Below are positions 34,263 to 46,690 of a stretch of DNA of 64,000 nucleotides, piece after piece. The notes under the pieces are model-generated. The model was not told the origin of the DNA. It saw only the letters and a list, made by a program, of their open reading frames with translations, and did no database searches. The number at the start of each line of letters is the position of its first letter. The stretch's first letter is position 1. The position numbers were made by a program, and so were the translations under genes. The stretch is from NCBI GenBank assembly GCA_958496175.1, contig OY292279.1, forward strand, positions 15,996,001 through 16,060,000. Direction: 5' to 3'. This stretch comes from Sisyra terminalis. Its lineage: Eukaryota; Arthropoda; Insecta; Neuroptera; Sisyridae.

Positions 34263-36091
34263 GAAGAGTTTAAGCATTTGTAGCAAAAATAAGGGAAAAT
34301 TTAAAAAATAGTCAATGATTTTAATATCAAAAAAAAAAAATACATAAAGGAAAGGTACCCTTAATTTTATCATAAGGCGTTCAAATTTGGACTAGATCAA
34401 GGACTTGACGAAAAAATTGTTATATTAAAATGGAAATATTAATTTAAATAGTAGGAAAGACCTGAAAAATTAAAAGTTTGGAATGAATGATGCTTTAATT
34501 GTATCAATGGTTGTGAAAAAGAGAATTTTTTAGTAATTTGGAAGTATTTTAAGCAAAAGGAACGGATACATGGGAAAAAAATTCAAAGATGAAGTTGAAG
34601 AAAAAGCAAAAATGTTAAAGTTGATAAATCTAGTGGAAGGATGTTTAAGAATCAAAAGAGTTACTAGACTCCTGAAATATAAGGTGTAGTTGATACCACA
34701 ATTATATTCAATAAAAGTAAGATATGTTGCATCGGTAAAAAAAAATTATAAAACCTACTGCTTATTAAAGGTACGGAAAATAACATACAAGATCGTTACT
34801 CCCATCAAATATTAAATTAGTTCTTCAAAGAAAATTAAACTACCAAGGTCTTATCGGTTCTACGTGCATATTCGTTAAAGATTGAGAAGTTTTAAATTAT
34901 TATGTCAAAAACAGATGAGAGGTTGACAAATTTTCTCTGGAAAAAAACCACATGCAAATCAATTGATTAATTTTCCAAAGAACAATAGTACACATCTCGA
35001 AAAATATTTTCCATGATGCTCAAACTTTAAAGAACCCAATCGTATATTGCATTACAAAATTCATAGGTACATACATACTCGTGTAATACAAAAACATAGT
35101 GGATGTACTATGGAAAACTTTGTTTATCTAGAAAAAGCGTTTTCAGGCATCATTTCCATCGTAAGTTTGAATTTTTTGTTCATCTTGCAAATACAGCAAT
35201 ATACTCTGTGATCCGTATCACGAGCAACATAATGATATTTCCATTCCTCGCATTTTCTTTCTTCTCCATTTGCATTTTTTTTTTTTTACGGTGTAATGAA
35301 GTTTTTATTTTGCATATGCGTTAGTATTACTTCATGTACAGTGTACACCAATATTCATAATTATATAATGCGAAAAAACGGCAAAAGCTGAAACGTGTTA
35401 TATTATATGAAATATTAATTTAAATTTCCCCATGTGTGGTAATTATAAAAGGCTAATGAAAGTCTCCGTGACAACTATGTTTAAATATACCCATGTATTT
35501 TACGATCAATAAATATATTACAATTCCCTGCATTGGATTGCAGCTTTATAAACAAGAATATTTAATAAATTTTTTTTTGTATGAATTTGATTTTTTCTCT
35601 CGTTTTGCTTCAATTGAAAAAACGTTTAATGAAGCTTGATAAAATGATTCATTTGAAAGCATTCATTAATTTAAAATTATATGTTTTAAATGTTTCCATT
35701 TGTAAAATATGAAAAAGAATAAAATTGAATGAATGAATCAATTTGATTTGCTCCATTAGGTTATCAAAAAGGAAGGTATTTGATACAAAACGGAAATAAA
35801 TTCTTTGATTCGTTATAGCCATAAAAAAAATGTTATCTAACGTTTTCCACGTGAAAAAGTTAAAAAGATAACGATATAATATGCTTAGGGAAATATTTAC
35901 ATTCTCAAAAAAATCAATTGAAACCGAAAGGATTTTGATACTTCTGGATATTGTAAATAAGAAAAGTATAGATGTGTGGAGGATGCATCGGTTTAACGAA
36001 TATGACACGGAAGATTGTTACAATAAAACTTTTACAAAAAATCATTTTCTTTCTTTGAATTTGTAGTATGTTTTATTAGAAAATAGGCTAC
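34263..36091. other. intergenic, nothing recognised
   Basis: AT-rich. A minus-strand frame of 119 codons (36008-35649) and an overlapping plus frame at 35881 have no recognisable motifs. Confidence 0.4.
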
Positions 36092-36207
36092 GCTCGATCC
36101 ACGCATAGAGAAAATTTTCGATATTTCCCGATTACCGTTTTTTATCAACCCTAGAGTCGCTAAAGACTATAGTAGTTATAAAGCGACGGTAAATAACATT
36201 CAAAAAG
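36092..36207 (+). mobile_element. tRNA-derived SINE, copy C (5'-truncated)
   Basis: Starts near box B (GCTCGATCC) and ends TAAAGCGACGGTAAATAACA. It is homologous to the SINE copies at 10591 and 59848. Confidence 0.7.
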
Positions 36208-36329
36208 GTAACTCATTTTGGTATTCTTAATGAACGTTTATTAGCCTTTACATTTAAACGGCGCCCTTTTTAAATTATTTCTGATAAGTCACGTAACAAT
36301 TGTCAATGATAATGTTTTAGTTTGTAAAA

Positions 36330-36455
36330 CGGCCTAGGGGTATAAGAATGAGGACCAATGTGAACGTGTACCAATGTGTAGATACTAATAAATCATTAAG
36401 AACCTGAAAGTTTCAGATCATGATATCAATAAGATTATGTGATAAACAAAAAAAA
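36330..36455 (+). repeat. interspersed repeat shared with 62.7 kb
   Basis: Shares GCCTAGGGGTATAA, a TGTGTAGATA-like word and GAAAGTTTCAGAT with 62725-62850. Family unknown. Confidence 0.45.
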
Positions 36456-36566
36456 ATTTTTTTTAAAGTTAACTAAATTGATTGATGTAAGACTTTAATA
36501 GAGTTTTAGGGGTGATAAGGGGGTACTATGATTCTTCTGATGCCACGATTTAAAAGTAGATTTTTA

Positions 36567-37057
36567 TAGATCTTGATGAAAGAAAACGAAAATAAAAAAC
36601 TAAATTTTTCAATATTTCTCTTAGCTGACGGGATATCGATACTTAAAACTTCACTTTCTTAGAAAGATTCCTAAAGATTTTCCATGATAAAAGTAAATGC
36701 TTATACCCACAGTTTCATCAATGTTTTTGGTGCTATAAAACTAAATAAACAAGGGGTTCAGGGACGAGGCTCTTCCCAAGAAAAAAATTCTTAGGTATTT
36801 AATAATTGTTTGATCTATTCGCGTATTAAATAAAAATAAATCAAAAATGTAATGTTGCCAATATCAACATTGATGGTGGTAAAATGGATATATTATATAA
36901 AGCTACGGTTGTAAGCTTTTACCATTTTTTTTAATGAAAATTTTCAGGAATTCGTCTAAGAAAGTGGGAAAAATTTCAATTTTTAGGTATCTGATAAATT
37001 GTGCGGGATATCGAAAAATTTCATTCTTTTTTTTTCGTTTTATTTCGTCAAGATCTA
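36567..37057. mobile_element. MITE with ~130-bp imperfect inverted repeats
   Basis: TAGATCTTGATGAAAG at the left is mirrored by TTTCGTCAAGATCTA at the right. Further mirrored words are CGGGATATCGA, ACTTTCTTAGA and ATTCCT. Non-coding, about 490 bp. Confidence 0.65.
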
Positions 37058-37061
37058 ATAT

Positions 37062-37092
37062 AATATAATATAATAAATAAATAAATAAATTT
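37062..37092. repeat. simple repeat (TAATA)n/(AAAT)n
   Basis: Short microsatellite next to the right end of the MITE. Confidence 0.85.
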
Positions 37093-38479
37093 TAGTGACA
37101 CTCTAAAAATATTCAATCTAAGTTTTGCATTCTATCTTTACAATTTTCAATTTTTGTAGTGATTTTTTGAAAGGATAAAACAAAGTGAAAAATTAAAACC
37201 ATTGCCACGTTTAACATCAATTTCTTAAATTTAATCTAAATATGTACAATGTAGGTACATAATCAAACACACACAAAAAAAAAGTAATTTAGATTTGCAA
37301 ATAATTTCATCCCGTACTAATTTTCCTACACTTTTTGAAAATATTTTCGAAATGCATTTTTCCCGTACTATCAATAAGTCTATCTAATATATGTTCCGTG
37401 AAGTAAACGATAAATGCCTAGATACAATGTTTATCAAGCAATGCGGTAATATCTGATAACAGCACACCCACTCCAATGCATGGGACTATTAGCCAATGGG
37501 ATTACAAGATTATGAGATGTTCATTTGTTTTGATTATTGAAATTTTAAAAATTTGTCCAAGTCCCTCCCACATTCAAAACAAATACGTACATCTATGCCA
37601 AACAATATTGGACGTTTTGAGAACTAGCGTCATCAATACATGAATTATAAGGATTCGATTTAAAAAACTTTTAAATTGAAAAGAAAAACCTTAAGTTGAG
37701 ATTAAATAATTAAATAATAAGAATAAATTAAATAATTCACTGCGAATATTCTTACTACTGAGTGCAATAATATGATTACCTTTACAATAAATTGTAATAA
37801 TATATGGAAAGGTTTAGTAGAAAATTGGAAAATCTAAAATTTTAACAGTTTTTCCCTAATTATATTATTCTTTTATAACAAATAATTTGAGATAGAAATC
37901 TGACACTTTTAGGATATTAGAAGTTCATTAGTACCTTCACATCTCTTATGTTTCAATAAAATATATTTCCGAACTCGATTATCTTATCGTATATTTTTTG
38001 GCCATTTTCAATAATATAATGAAAAACATTTCTTAAAACTTTAAAAAAATCTGAACTATTTTTTTTTCTTTCTACAACTAAGATACTAATAATTCAGTGC
38101 AGTGTCTAGAGCGCCAAAACAGGAAATCCTCGGATTTTCTCAACAGTGAATGAATTTTAAAAATTCAAAACGAATTGTTTAGCTACTTTAATATGACAAA
38201 AAGTTTACCAATTTAAAAGTTGTGCTTTTGATTTTTTTTTCGATTAATTTTTATGGATTTTTTTATAGAAATTATTTTGGTTATTTTTTTTTATTAATAA
38301 TTTTTTTATCAAACAATTCAAATAATCAATAGTTCTTTTAAAATTACCAAAAAAATATATTTCCTGGTCTACACCTCTGTATATAAACTAAAATGTGCCC
38401 TTAGTGGATCCATACTTGATCTCGATTATTGAATCTTACATATTGGTAACACTTTACTAAACAATTTTATTATTATTGT
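37093..38479. other. intergenic, nothing recognised
   Basis: AT-rich with no open frame of interest. Confidence 0.4.
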
Positions 38480-39010
38480 TTATAAAAATAATTAACGTAG
38501 AATCCTCGAAAAGTGGATTTTGATTTGAACCTAAGACAACCCCCTTTTTACCATAACAAAATAACATGTGTAATAGATTATCCGGACTGGTAATTGAATC
38601 ATTGTGAACAAAATGAACATGTTTTTGGAATACTTGCATTCCCAATTTTCACTATCTACTAAACTTCCTAGCCATATCTAAATTTGCAAGTAAACCAGAA
38701 ATTTTTCGAAGAATAATTCTTTTCAACAACTTTGCTCTGGGTTGGTTCTAGGAAATATATTGATGTAATTGATGTAAAAGAATTGCATACAGCAACTTCA
38801 ATATATCAAATTTCTATTAATAGTGACTTTTATATTTATTATTTCTCAAAAATGTATCTTGAGCTTTTATTAATTGCATACTTTTGTTAAATTCAATATC
38901 TTCTCAATTTTTTTTAATGCACAACTAATCCTTTGGGTAGGCTCAATATCATATTCTTTATATCTATTAAATACCACGTACCCGTTACTACCATAAGTTT
39001 TCTTTAAATT
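38480..39010 (-). pseudogene. possible piggyBac-like transposase relic
   Basis: Minus-strand frames give KTYGSNGYVVFNRYKEYDIE (39006-38947), followed by ALKKIEKILNL. Some 250 bases later comes HVHFVHNDSITSPDNLLHML, then YGKKGVVLGSNQNPLF (about 38620-38510). The order S-GY-Y ... HV-V-(D)N-TSPDLL-L ... G resembles the part of piggyBac transposases around their second aspartate. No terminal TTAA ends were found and the catalytic residues are unclear. A minus-strand piece at 39575-39366 is open but unassigned. Confidence 0.3.
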
Positions 39011-40426
39011 TAAAACATATTATTTTAAAGTTTTCATTCAATTGCCATTTGCAAAGATGCACTTACATGCCTCCATCATTAACGTAATGAACACTTTCTG
39101 CACCTATTAATTTAAGTGAAATTTCCGGGAATATCTTCTATAAAGCTCATTTCTTTGTTTTATGCAATTTTCCATCTTCAAATAGAGCAAGCAAACATAG
39201 TACCAATTCATAATTTATATATTTTTTAAGCTCTTTATGGTTTTTTTGTAAGCTTAAATACATTCAAACAACAACAATAGGTTAATGAATCCCCTAGTCA
39301 AGAATTATAATTTTGTTATTTTTCGACAATAAAGGATTTTTTCTATCTTTCCTTGGTAATTTCAATTAGCATAACCGTTGTCGCTTGATTTTCTCCATAC
39401 TCTTCAAATCTTCCTCATAAGTATCATAACAATTCACATCTTCATTTTCAGTTATTCCGATTGCAATAAGCACTATGGGTCTGGGAAAATCAGGGAAAAG
39501 GGTTGTATTATTTGAAGAAGTCCACCAATTACATACCAACATTAACTTTTTCTTTTCTAGAATCAATCGAATCACTATGTTGATGACTTTTATTAAGAGA
39601 TGTAGGTATTACAAAAATTGTTAATGCATTAATTTAGGTTTTGGCTATAAATAACTTCTCGGACCCATTTTAAATTACTTTTCAGAGGCACCACGTTTAA
39701 TAGGACCTCCTTTAACACTCATTTCTTTCATCCTGGTTTGCTCAATTGTCTGATAATTTGCATTGTCAAAAAAAAAATATTTTAACGCTTTAATGAAAAA
39801 AAATATTTTAAATTCCAATGAAGTTCATTCTGTTGTGTTGTTCATTCTACCTATCCATTATTTTATAAATCGTCTAACTCGACTTCGAATTATTCAATAA
39901 ATTACTTACTAAACAAAAAAGTGTCGATAAAGTCGTGCAAAACCTTGTTGTTAGAGCGACTATAAATATCATTATAAAAAAAAGAATATTAACAAAAAAA
40001 TAAATAAATTTTGTAAAAGTAATATACCGTCTGCAATAATACTCCCAACAGAAATATATGAAAAAGTTCATACGATCATACGATATTCACTTTTAAATCA
40101 AAAAGAAATGCACAAAATCACATCATTCACAATTAAATTACATTAAAGCTTCCGTTACCTTTCTCTACTCCACTTTGAACTACCTATTCCGAATATCTGC
40201 GATTTTAAATATATTCCGGTAACTTTGAATCATATTTTATTTAATTTCCCTATATCTACATATGTAGACGAAATAAAATCAGTAAAAAAATTTTAATTTC
40301 AATTTAAGTGCTCAAATATTGTTATTTTATATTTTTTGGTTTTATAATTAAAAAAACCAAAAGCACAAAAAAACTGGTAAAAATATTAAGAGGACTAGGA
40401 TCAAATAATAACACCGGCACACAAAA
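39011..40426. other. intergenic, nothing recognised
   Basis: AT-rich. A 69-codon minus-strand frame (39575-39366) contains NEDVNCYDTYEEDLKSMEKI, rather polar for chance, but I cannot place it. Confidence 0.35.
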
Positions 40427-41475
40427 AAAAAGTGCTCTGTACATTTGACCGGACCTACAGAAATCTACGTATTTTGACCCCCTGAACACGAATCCGGGGT
40501 CGGTTTGACCCGTACACCCTCAAAAATTCGAGAAAACTTTAAAAAACCGAAAAATATGGTTAAAATCGGCAGTTTTGGTGACATAAAATTTTTTTTGAAC
40601 TAAACCGAGCATGATTTTTATGTTTTTCGATCCGCTGAATACAAATTCGAAGTTTATGTAGACCATAAGCCGTTTTTATTGTAAGAAAATTGCAAAAAAC
40701 TCTTAAAAATTGTAAAAAATTGCGGCTATTGTTCTAAAATTCGAGATTATATGATGAAAATAAACTTTTAAATCTCTACAAAGGATATTTTGCATATTAT
40801 TATATTTCTGGAATATGATTTTTAAGATTATTTGGCCAAAATCTTTAGAGAAATTGAAATTCCCCGCAAAAAATCTCTGAAAATTACAAATGGGCCAATT
40901 GCTTTCATTTCAATTCGTCATTTGCTTATATCGAACCCGTCTGTCTTTAAATGACTTATGTACAGGGCTAGTTAGTTATGCAAGAGTAGCTTTTAAGCAT
41001 TTTTGAATTCTTGTTTGGACGCTTGTGTCTGTAACCAGGACACCTCCACGTGGTGACGGCGGGCAACAGAACCATCTGGCAGAGTCCCTGGGTTAAAGGC
41101 GTATATGCCGTCATGGCAGGCACAAGCGAAAAGTGTTTTACGATGGAGAGATTCGGAACCCCAGTGTCGGCGTCTGGTCAGAGTGAGAAAGCAGGCTCGC
41201 AAAGCAGGCAATTTTCTTACAATAAAAACGGCTTATGGTCTACATAAACTTCGAATTTGTATTCAGCGGATCGAAAAACATGAAAATCATGCTCGGTTTA
41301 GTTCAAAAAAATGTTTATCTCCCCAAAACTGCCGATATTAACCATTTTTTTCGGTTTTTTAAAGTTTTCTCGAATTTTTGAGGGTGTACGGGTCAAACCG
41401 ACCCCGGATTCGTGTTCAGGGGGTCAAAATACGTTGATTTATGTAGGTCCGGTCAAAAGTACAGAGCACTTTTTC
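40427..41475. mobile_element. long-TIR DNA element with GC-rich core
   Basis: Inverted repeats of about 270 bp (40427-40693 and 41205-41475) begin AAAAAGTGCTCTGTAC. Mirrored words include CGAATCCGGGGTCGGTTTGA, GATCCGCTGAATACAAATTC and CATAAGCCGTTTTTATTGTA. The arms are about 90% alike. The core 41030-41205 (CACCTCCACGTGGTGACGGC onward) is much richer in GC than the rest of the window. Open frames there (41050-41247 plus, 41211-40993 minus) match nothing I know. No target duplication is clear. Confidence 0.8.
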
Positions 41476-41490
41476 AAGAGTCAAAACTAT

Positions 41491-41548
41491 TTATTACATA
41501 CGCGACGTTTCGGTCCGGTTATTAAGCCTTCCTCAGGCGTTCGTAAAT
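41491..41548 (-). ncRNA. hammerhead-ribozyme-like motif (CTGAGGA)
   Basis: Minus strand: CTGAGGA (41536-41530; the variable core base is G), GAAA (41511-41508), the palindrome ACGT (41508-41505) and C, with cleavage predicted between 41504 and 41503. Stem I is strong: CGC then A against GCG then T, a short bulge, then GCATT-type pairing to TGTAA. Stem II is weak (only GG/CC sure). It directly adjoins the long-TIR element end. Confidence 0.6.
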
Positions 41549-42641
41549 AATCGCTTTAACCTTGTTAAAAAAAAATCATTGTCCATTCATTTTTATACGG
41601 TACAGTTGATAAAAACAATCATAAAACTCCCAAGATACATAAAAAAAAATCCATAAAAATATATAAAGTAAAATTTTAATAAAAATAATTAAAATTGGTT
41701 AAAAATGACGTTATTTTTAAAAAATCGAACCGCTCAGCATTGATGAGTCTCTGAACCGCTACAATAATGTCACAAAAAAAAAACTTTGTATACTTTAGCA
41801 TTTATAGTCTAAGAAACAAAATGCCACTTCAACCCAGAAAATTCATTCATTACAAAAATGCGAAGTTAAAACCTCGAGCACTCCACTGTTTGGTAATTGT
41901 TGAACTTAAATATCATGACTAGTAGTATTTATCATCAAATAATTTAGACCTTTACTTTGGTTTCATCTTTTATTCCTTAATAATGTGATAACACTTCTAC
42001 TTTGTGCTTATAATTCATCCATTCGGCTCGAGTTTCCCTTTTACATTTTTTATGGACGTTTTTGAACAATTATGTTCATAATTACCGAAAAAATATTTTT
42101 TAAAATTTATGTCACTGGTTTTTAAAACTCTTTGATGTTGAAATGATAACTGAAATGCTGCTAACATCAAAGCAGGATACGCAGAATAAAGTAACAATAA
42201 TTAACCTTCAATCAAAAATAATGAACACGATGTTGTACAATAAATTAGCAATAAATTAACCTCAACGTAACCCTTTTCCAGTTACATTAATCGTAGCTTT
42301 TAAGGATTGTACCATGTAAATTAATTCAGCCTTGATTAAAAAAAAGGTTTTTTGTTTTGTAAAAGGTTACTTTTTTAACTTTAATATAGGCAATTACAAT
42401 AATTTTGGAAAAAGACTATTATTTAACTTTGGTTACTACACTATTCATGACAATTATATTATTATAATGACAATTATTTATTTAAATTAGATTGTTTATA
42501 TCTTATTTTCTTATAAATAAATGTGTTTTGGTTTATTGCCTATGCGCTTATGCACAGATGATTTGCTTCATCTTTATAGGGCATATCTATTAATGGATAA
42601 TAATATATATAAGTCTTTGAGATTCAATTTAAAAAATTATT
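41549..42641. other. intergenic, nothing recognised
   Basis: AT-rich without coding signal. Confidence 0.4.
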
Positions 42642-42690
42642 TTATTACAACGCGTTTCGACAGTTTTTGACTGTCATCATCAGGTAATAA
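42642..42690 (-). ncRNA. hammerhead-ribozyme-like motif (ACGCGT type)
   Basis: Minus strand: TTATTAC (42690-42684), CTGATGA (42683-42677), stem II GACAGT/ACTGTC (6 bp) around CAAAA, GAAA (42658-42655), palindrome ACGCGT, T, then GTAATAA (42648-42642). TTATTAC and GTAATAA form a perfect 7-bp stem I, and cleavage would fall after T42649. All core bases are present apart from one extra T before stem II. This is the cleanest pairing in the window. Confidence 0.75.
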
Positions 42691-42738
42691 TAGTTATTAT
42701 TACTATTAGATTATTACTGTTATTACCTGATGATGACA
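42673..42738. repeat. inverted repeat bracketing CTGATGATGACA
   Basis: TGTCATCATCAGGTAATAA at the left is mirrored by TTATTACCTGATGATGACA at the right. The right arm stops just after the CTGATGA segment and runs into a TA microsatellite, so only the left arm has a complete ribozyme motif. Confidence 0.8.
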
Positions 42739-43206
42739 TATATATATATATTATGAATATATGAATACATGAATATATATATTATTATCTATTAATTTAT
42801 TGTGATTCGGAAGTAATTAAAATACTTATCAATGTTAGGTATATCTATGTATAAAATTTTGTATGTAAATATATATGTATTACATCCTGGTAATAAATTA
42901 ATAATAATAATATTGTTATATTTTTTTTGTAAAGTACTTACAATCTATCCTTGGAGACCACGGAAATCCGTTAAAAGACAAATCACGCCTGCTCATTACT
43001 TAAGAGTACTGAGCTTGGGATTTTTATTTTCAGTATGATGATTCCAGGAATGGAATGCGTTATTGTCTAGTATGTTGATTGCCAGATAATTGACATTATA
43101 GCTTAATATCTTTCGATATTTTGTAATATGTTTGGCAATCTCCTCCCTGACAGAGGTCATTTGAATGTTTTTATGGATGTCCTGATTTGTGACAAACCAT
43201 GGAGCC
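42739..43206. other. TA microsatellite then unassigned DNA
   Basis: (TA)n at 42738-42752, then AT-rich sequence with a 68-codon frame at 42832 lacking motifs. Confidence 0.4.
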
Positions 43207-43214
43207 TTCGCAAC

Positions 43215-43432
43215 GAATTTGAGGGTCTTAGAAAAGTGGTTCTTAACCTGGGTTCAATCGAACACCAGAGGTTCGGTAAGTCAGTCTCGCGGGGTCGGTG
43301 AATTCTTAATGCTTGTATCAATGTGCCTCAATGTATCAATATATAAAAACATTTTTCCAATTAAGAAGAGATCGATGAATGTTCATATGAAACTAGTGTT
43401 GATCTATACCTCCAACATAATTAAAAACCACT
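43215..43432. mobile_element. hAT-like MITE
   Basis: Left end AAGTGGTTCTTAACCTGG; the right end on the other strand is CAGTGGTTTTTAATT. These are hAT-type termini. The flanking octamers TCTTAGAA and TCGTAGAC match at 6 of 8 positions, in keeping with an old 8-bp target duplication. The interior is non-coding. Confidence 0.55.
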
Positions 43433-43799
43433 GTCGTAGACTGATCTGTTCGTGACTTTCTACAAAGTACAATAGCAAAGCTTTCATCAGTTTGTATTAT
43501 GCATCAAACTTCGGTTAGTGTTAAGCCATTCACATCCCAACATAGTGTGAAAATGCAGTTAACTCATCTTTCGAGGGTTAAGATCAGGTAATAAAACCTT
43601 GAGTTCCAAAATGTGTTAGAACGGTCACATTCCAACCACGTGTTAAGCCAAGTTTGGGAGCAACTGTTACTTTAAAGCACACTTTGACGTGTATACAATA
43701 TATACGATATATTGCAGTCCAATTTATGTAGCATAATTTAATATAATAATATATAAAAATCATACCATAAACATAAATTTGAACAGAAGGTCAAACAAA

Positions 43800-43866
43800 A
43801 ATATTCGTGACGTATTGCCCAGATACGTAATTCGATTGCCAAGCAATCTTCATCAGTGGTCATCAA
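43800..43866 (-). ncRNA. hammerhead-like motif with full stem III, degenerate
   Basis: Minus strand: CTGATGA (43856-43850), perfect 6-bp stem II (GATTGC/GCAATC, loop TTG), then GAATT instead of GAAA. A 6-bp stem III follows (ACGTAT/ATACGT, loop CTGGGCA), then C. Two stems are excellent, but two extra bases sit in the GAA-stem III junction and stem I is poor. Cleavage is unlikely in this copy. Confidence 0.45.
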
Positions 43867-46590
43867 GTAGTTTGGATCACTCCGTAACTGCTTTGTGATG
43901 ATTCACAAAATCATCATTCAAAAAATCTTATTTTGATTACACACTTTGACGGTCATTATTTTTTAACACTTCATTCTCAAATAATTTTATTTTCAAAAAA
44001 TTTTAAAATGACTTGGAAGAATTGATAATTAACAAAATTCATTATTGAAGAATCTAAGTGAGAAACAATAATCTCTCAACATTTTCATCTTACAAATTCA
44101 GGTCGTTGTTTCGGCTTGACGACAGCTAACGAAACTAACGAAGCTAAGCCGAAATTCGTTTTTTGGCCGAAACTAGGCCCAAAACCGAAACCAAAAGTTC
44201 AGTTGGACATAAGTAATTATAGAATAAGTAAAAAGAAGATTGTTGAAGAAAAGAATCTGGAAAGTCCCAAGAAAAAAGGAAGAATACGGATTGAAATTCA
44301 GGATTCAAATTTATATAACTTCGCCGGGGATAGTCGACGCTAAAAGAATAATACAACGACCTTATAAAAATATTCTATCTTTTGCCAAAAACTGTACAAG
44401 TACTGGCATAAATTTCGAAAAACATAAATCATGTCATTAATCACATTATTAAGACTAATAAAATAGATGGAAACCACCGTAAAAAAAATCTTTTAACACT
44501 CGCCTTAGTGTGAAGAACCAAGCCAAACTCATTAAAGATAAAACATAATCCATTTTTTAATTAGCGAAATAAAAGCTTCCGTTAAATCCCTCGTACACGT
44601 ATCATACTTAGATTTTTCTAATAGCTAAGCTCCGCTAAGATTTTAACGACAAACAACAATGTTCGTGTCCTATTTTCTCCGCAAAAATCGCATCAATCGC
44701 TGATAAAAAAAAATACATCAAAGGATTATAATCCGTGTTACAGGCAAAAGAAATAAACGGCAAATGCATTTATTTCACGAGAGCTTTTCATGAAAAGCTC
44801 CACCATTTTATTATTAATTAAAAAAATTTTATCATTTCCAATTATCGCTTCCATCGCTGGGACAAATCTCATTAAATACTTGGTGATCTCTATTTTGAAC
44901 TCATGAAATCTTTCATATCTCTTATCTTTTATTAAAGTGTAATTCAAAGATTAATTATTGATTAAAATTGATGAAACAGTTCCTATTTTCCAATACTTAA
45001 ATGCTCAATAAGCATTATTTTTCGATAGATATTTTCTAGTGATATGAATGAACTAATATCACTATTTTTAGAAAGGAAAATATTGGATATTGTGACCTCG
45101 TTCGTCTACTTATAATATCAGCTTTTAGCAAATCAAATGATATCATATTTGTGACAAGAACATCAAAAATTTGACGTAGGTAAATAATTTCTATATAACT
45201 GCTGTATATTTTTATGAACTAGTTTTGGTAGCAGTTAGCACTAATAGGGTAATTATTCTTTTGCAAAAATAAATTTGGGTTGATATATCATAATTTAATG
45301 AAGCAGAGCACCGCTGTAAGTAAAGGCTATTAAATTGGTAAAGCAAAACGATATTAATTGGACAATTTAAATTAAATGGAAAGCACTGTGACAGCATAAA
45401 ACTAAATCCTCAAACGCAAAACGATCAATACGAATTTGTATTATAATAGGGAATTGTTCGTTCGCTTGATTTAATTCAATACGTGTTTGGCGAATATGCA
45501 ATTTAATTATTTATTATAATTAAGAATTCGAGGTGTGTTTTATAAAGCACGAATGATTCGGGCGATATTTTAACGAGATTTGTTTAACCTTAATTCAAAC
45601 ATTTTCATGTTTCAATCTCATGGTTGGTCAAAAAAAAAATCTAATTAATTTTTTATAAATACAACAAAAAATGATTGATTTAAATCCTAAAATGACAGGA
45701 AAAAATATTTAAACTTTTAATCTTAAGATTGTGAATATTTTAAAAGGCAAGAAAAAAAAAACGAGAAAAAGCTTGCATAAATTTTCCAAGCAAAAATACA
45801 AATTGAAAGTTTCATTTGAATAAATCAATAAAAAGTTTTCAAAAGTATTCAACATTTCAATTAGACACATTGGTGGAAAATCAAGCTTGGGTTTTTCTTT
45901 TTATGAAACGTTTTCTTAAATTTGCAATTTTCCTGGAAAACTACTTTTGAATTGAATTTGTGCGATTGGATCGCGTTTAAAAAGTTTCCAGCTCTCAATC
46001 CGATTTCGAGATTTCGTATCATTTGTACAATTTTCGTTAACAAAATTAAATGTAAATGTATACGTAGGTGTATTATGTAACGGATGGATGCAAATGTGAT
46101 TTGAAACAACATACATACATGTATGTAGGTACCGAGTGTTCAATTCTTATTCATTTATTATTCGCTGTTAAACGTGATTTACCTGTTATCCGGTTGATAG
46201 CTTTGAAACTTATTTCATTACCAAAACTAATCGAAATGCTAATATATAAATCGGCATTGTTTAGTTTCGATTGATTTTAATTTCAATGGCCCTTGGCTCT
46301 AGGGATTATTATCGATGCAATTATCCACTATTTGAGACATAAAAGTTTCGTATTTGGAATCAAAACTGGTATTCTACCATATTACCATTAATTTATGAAT
46401 ACCATTGCTTTGGTAAAGAATCTGAAACTGATAAAATTATAAAATCGCATTCATTTCCAACTAACAAGGTATGAATTTAATCAAAATTATCTTTTTAATG
46501 GGTTAAACCTGGAGTAAAAGTATTAAGATTTGAATTATGAAAAATGTTTTAGTATTCAAAATAACATCCATGGTTGATAAACAATTAATT
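43867..46590. other. mostly unassigned; MITE-end fragment at 44105-44200
   Basis: At 44105-44200 words such as GGCCGAAACTAGGCC and CGAAGCTAAGCCGAA resemble the terminal repeat of the MITE at 18205. A 75-codon frame crosses it (44116). The remainder is AT-rich with no recognised gene. Confidence 0.4.
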
Positions 46591-46614
46591 AAAATAACTG
46601 GAATGTGGACAATT

Positions 46615-46690
46615 ATTCAAACGCAAATTATTGATTCTGTAACGTTTCAGCCATTTTATTTGGCCTTCATCAGGCGTCTACAAAATACAA
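46615..46690 (-). ncRNA. hammerhead-ribozyme-like motif, left arm
   Basis: Minus strand: CTGATGA (46673-46667), stem II GGCCA/TGGCT (one G-T pair) around AATAAAA, GAAA (46648-46645), palindrome ACGT, then T before the predicted cut. Core intact. Stem I is weak in this copy. Confidence 0.6.

Noticed and set aside
35649..36008. 119-codon minus frame with hydrophobic stretches
   Set aside because: No receptor or other family signature and no neighbouring exons.
39366..39575. Minus-strand polar frame NEDVNCYDTYEEDLKSMEKI as part of the piggyBac relic
   Set aside because: No clear correspondence to piggyBac order, so it was left unassigned.
40993..41247. Open frames on both strands of the GC-rich core
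   Set aside because: High GC alone lengthens frames; no recognisable protein motif and they overlap each other.
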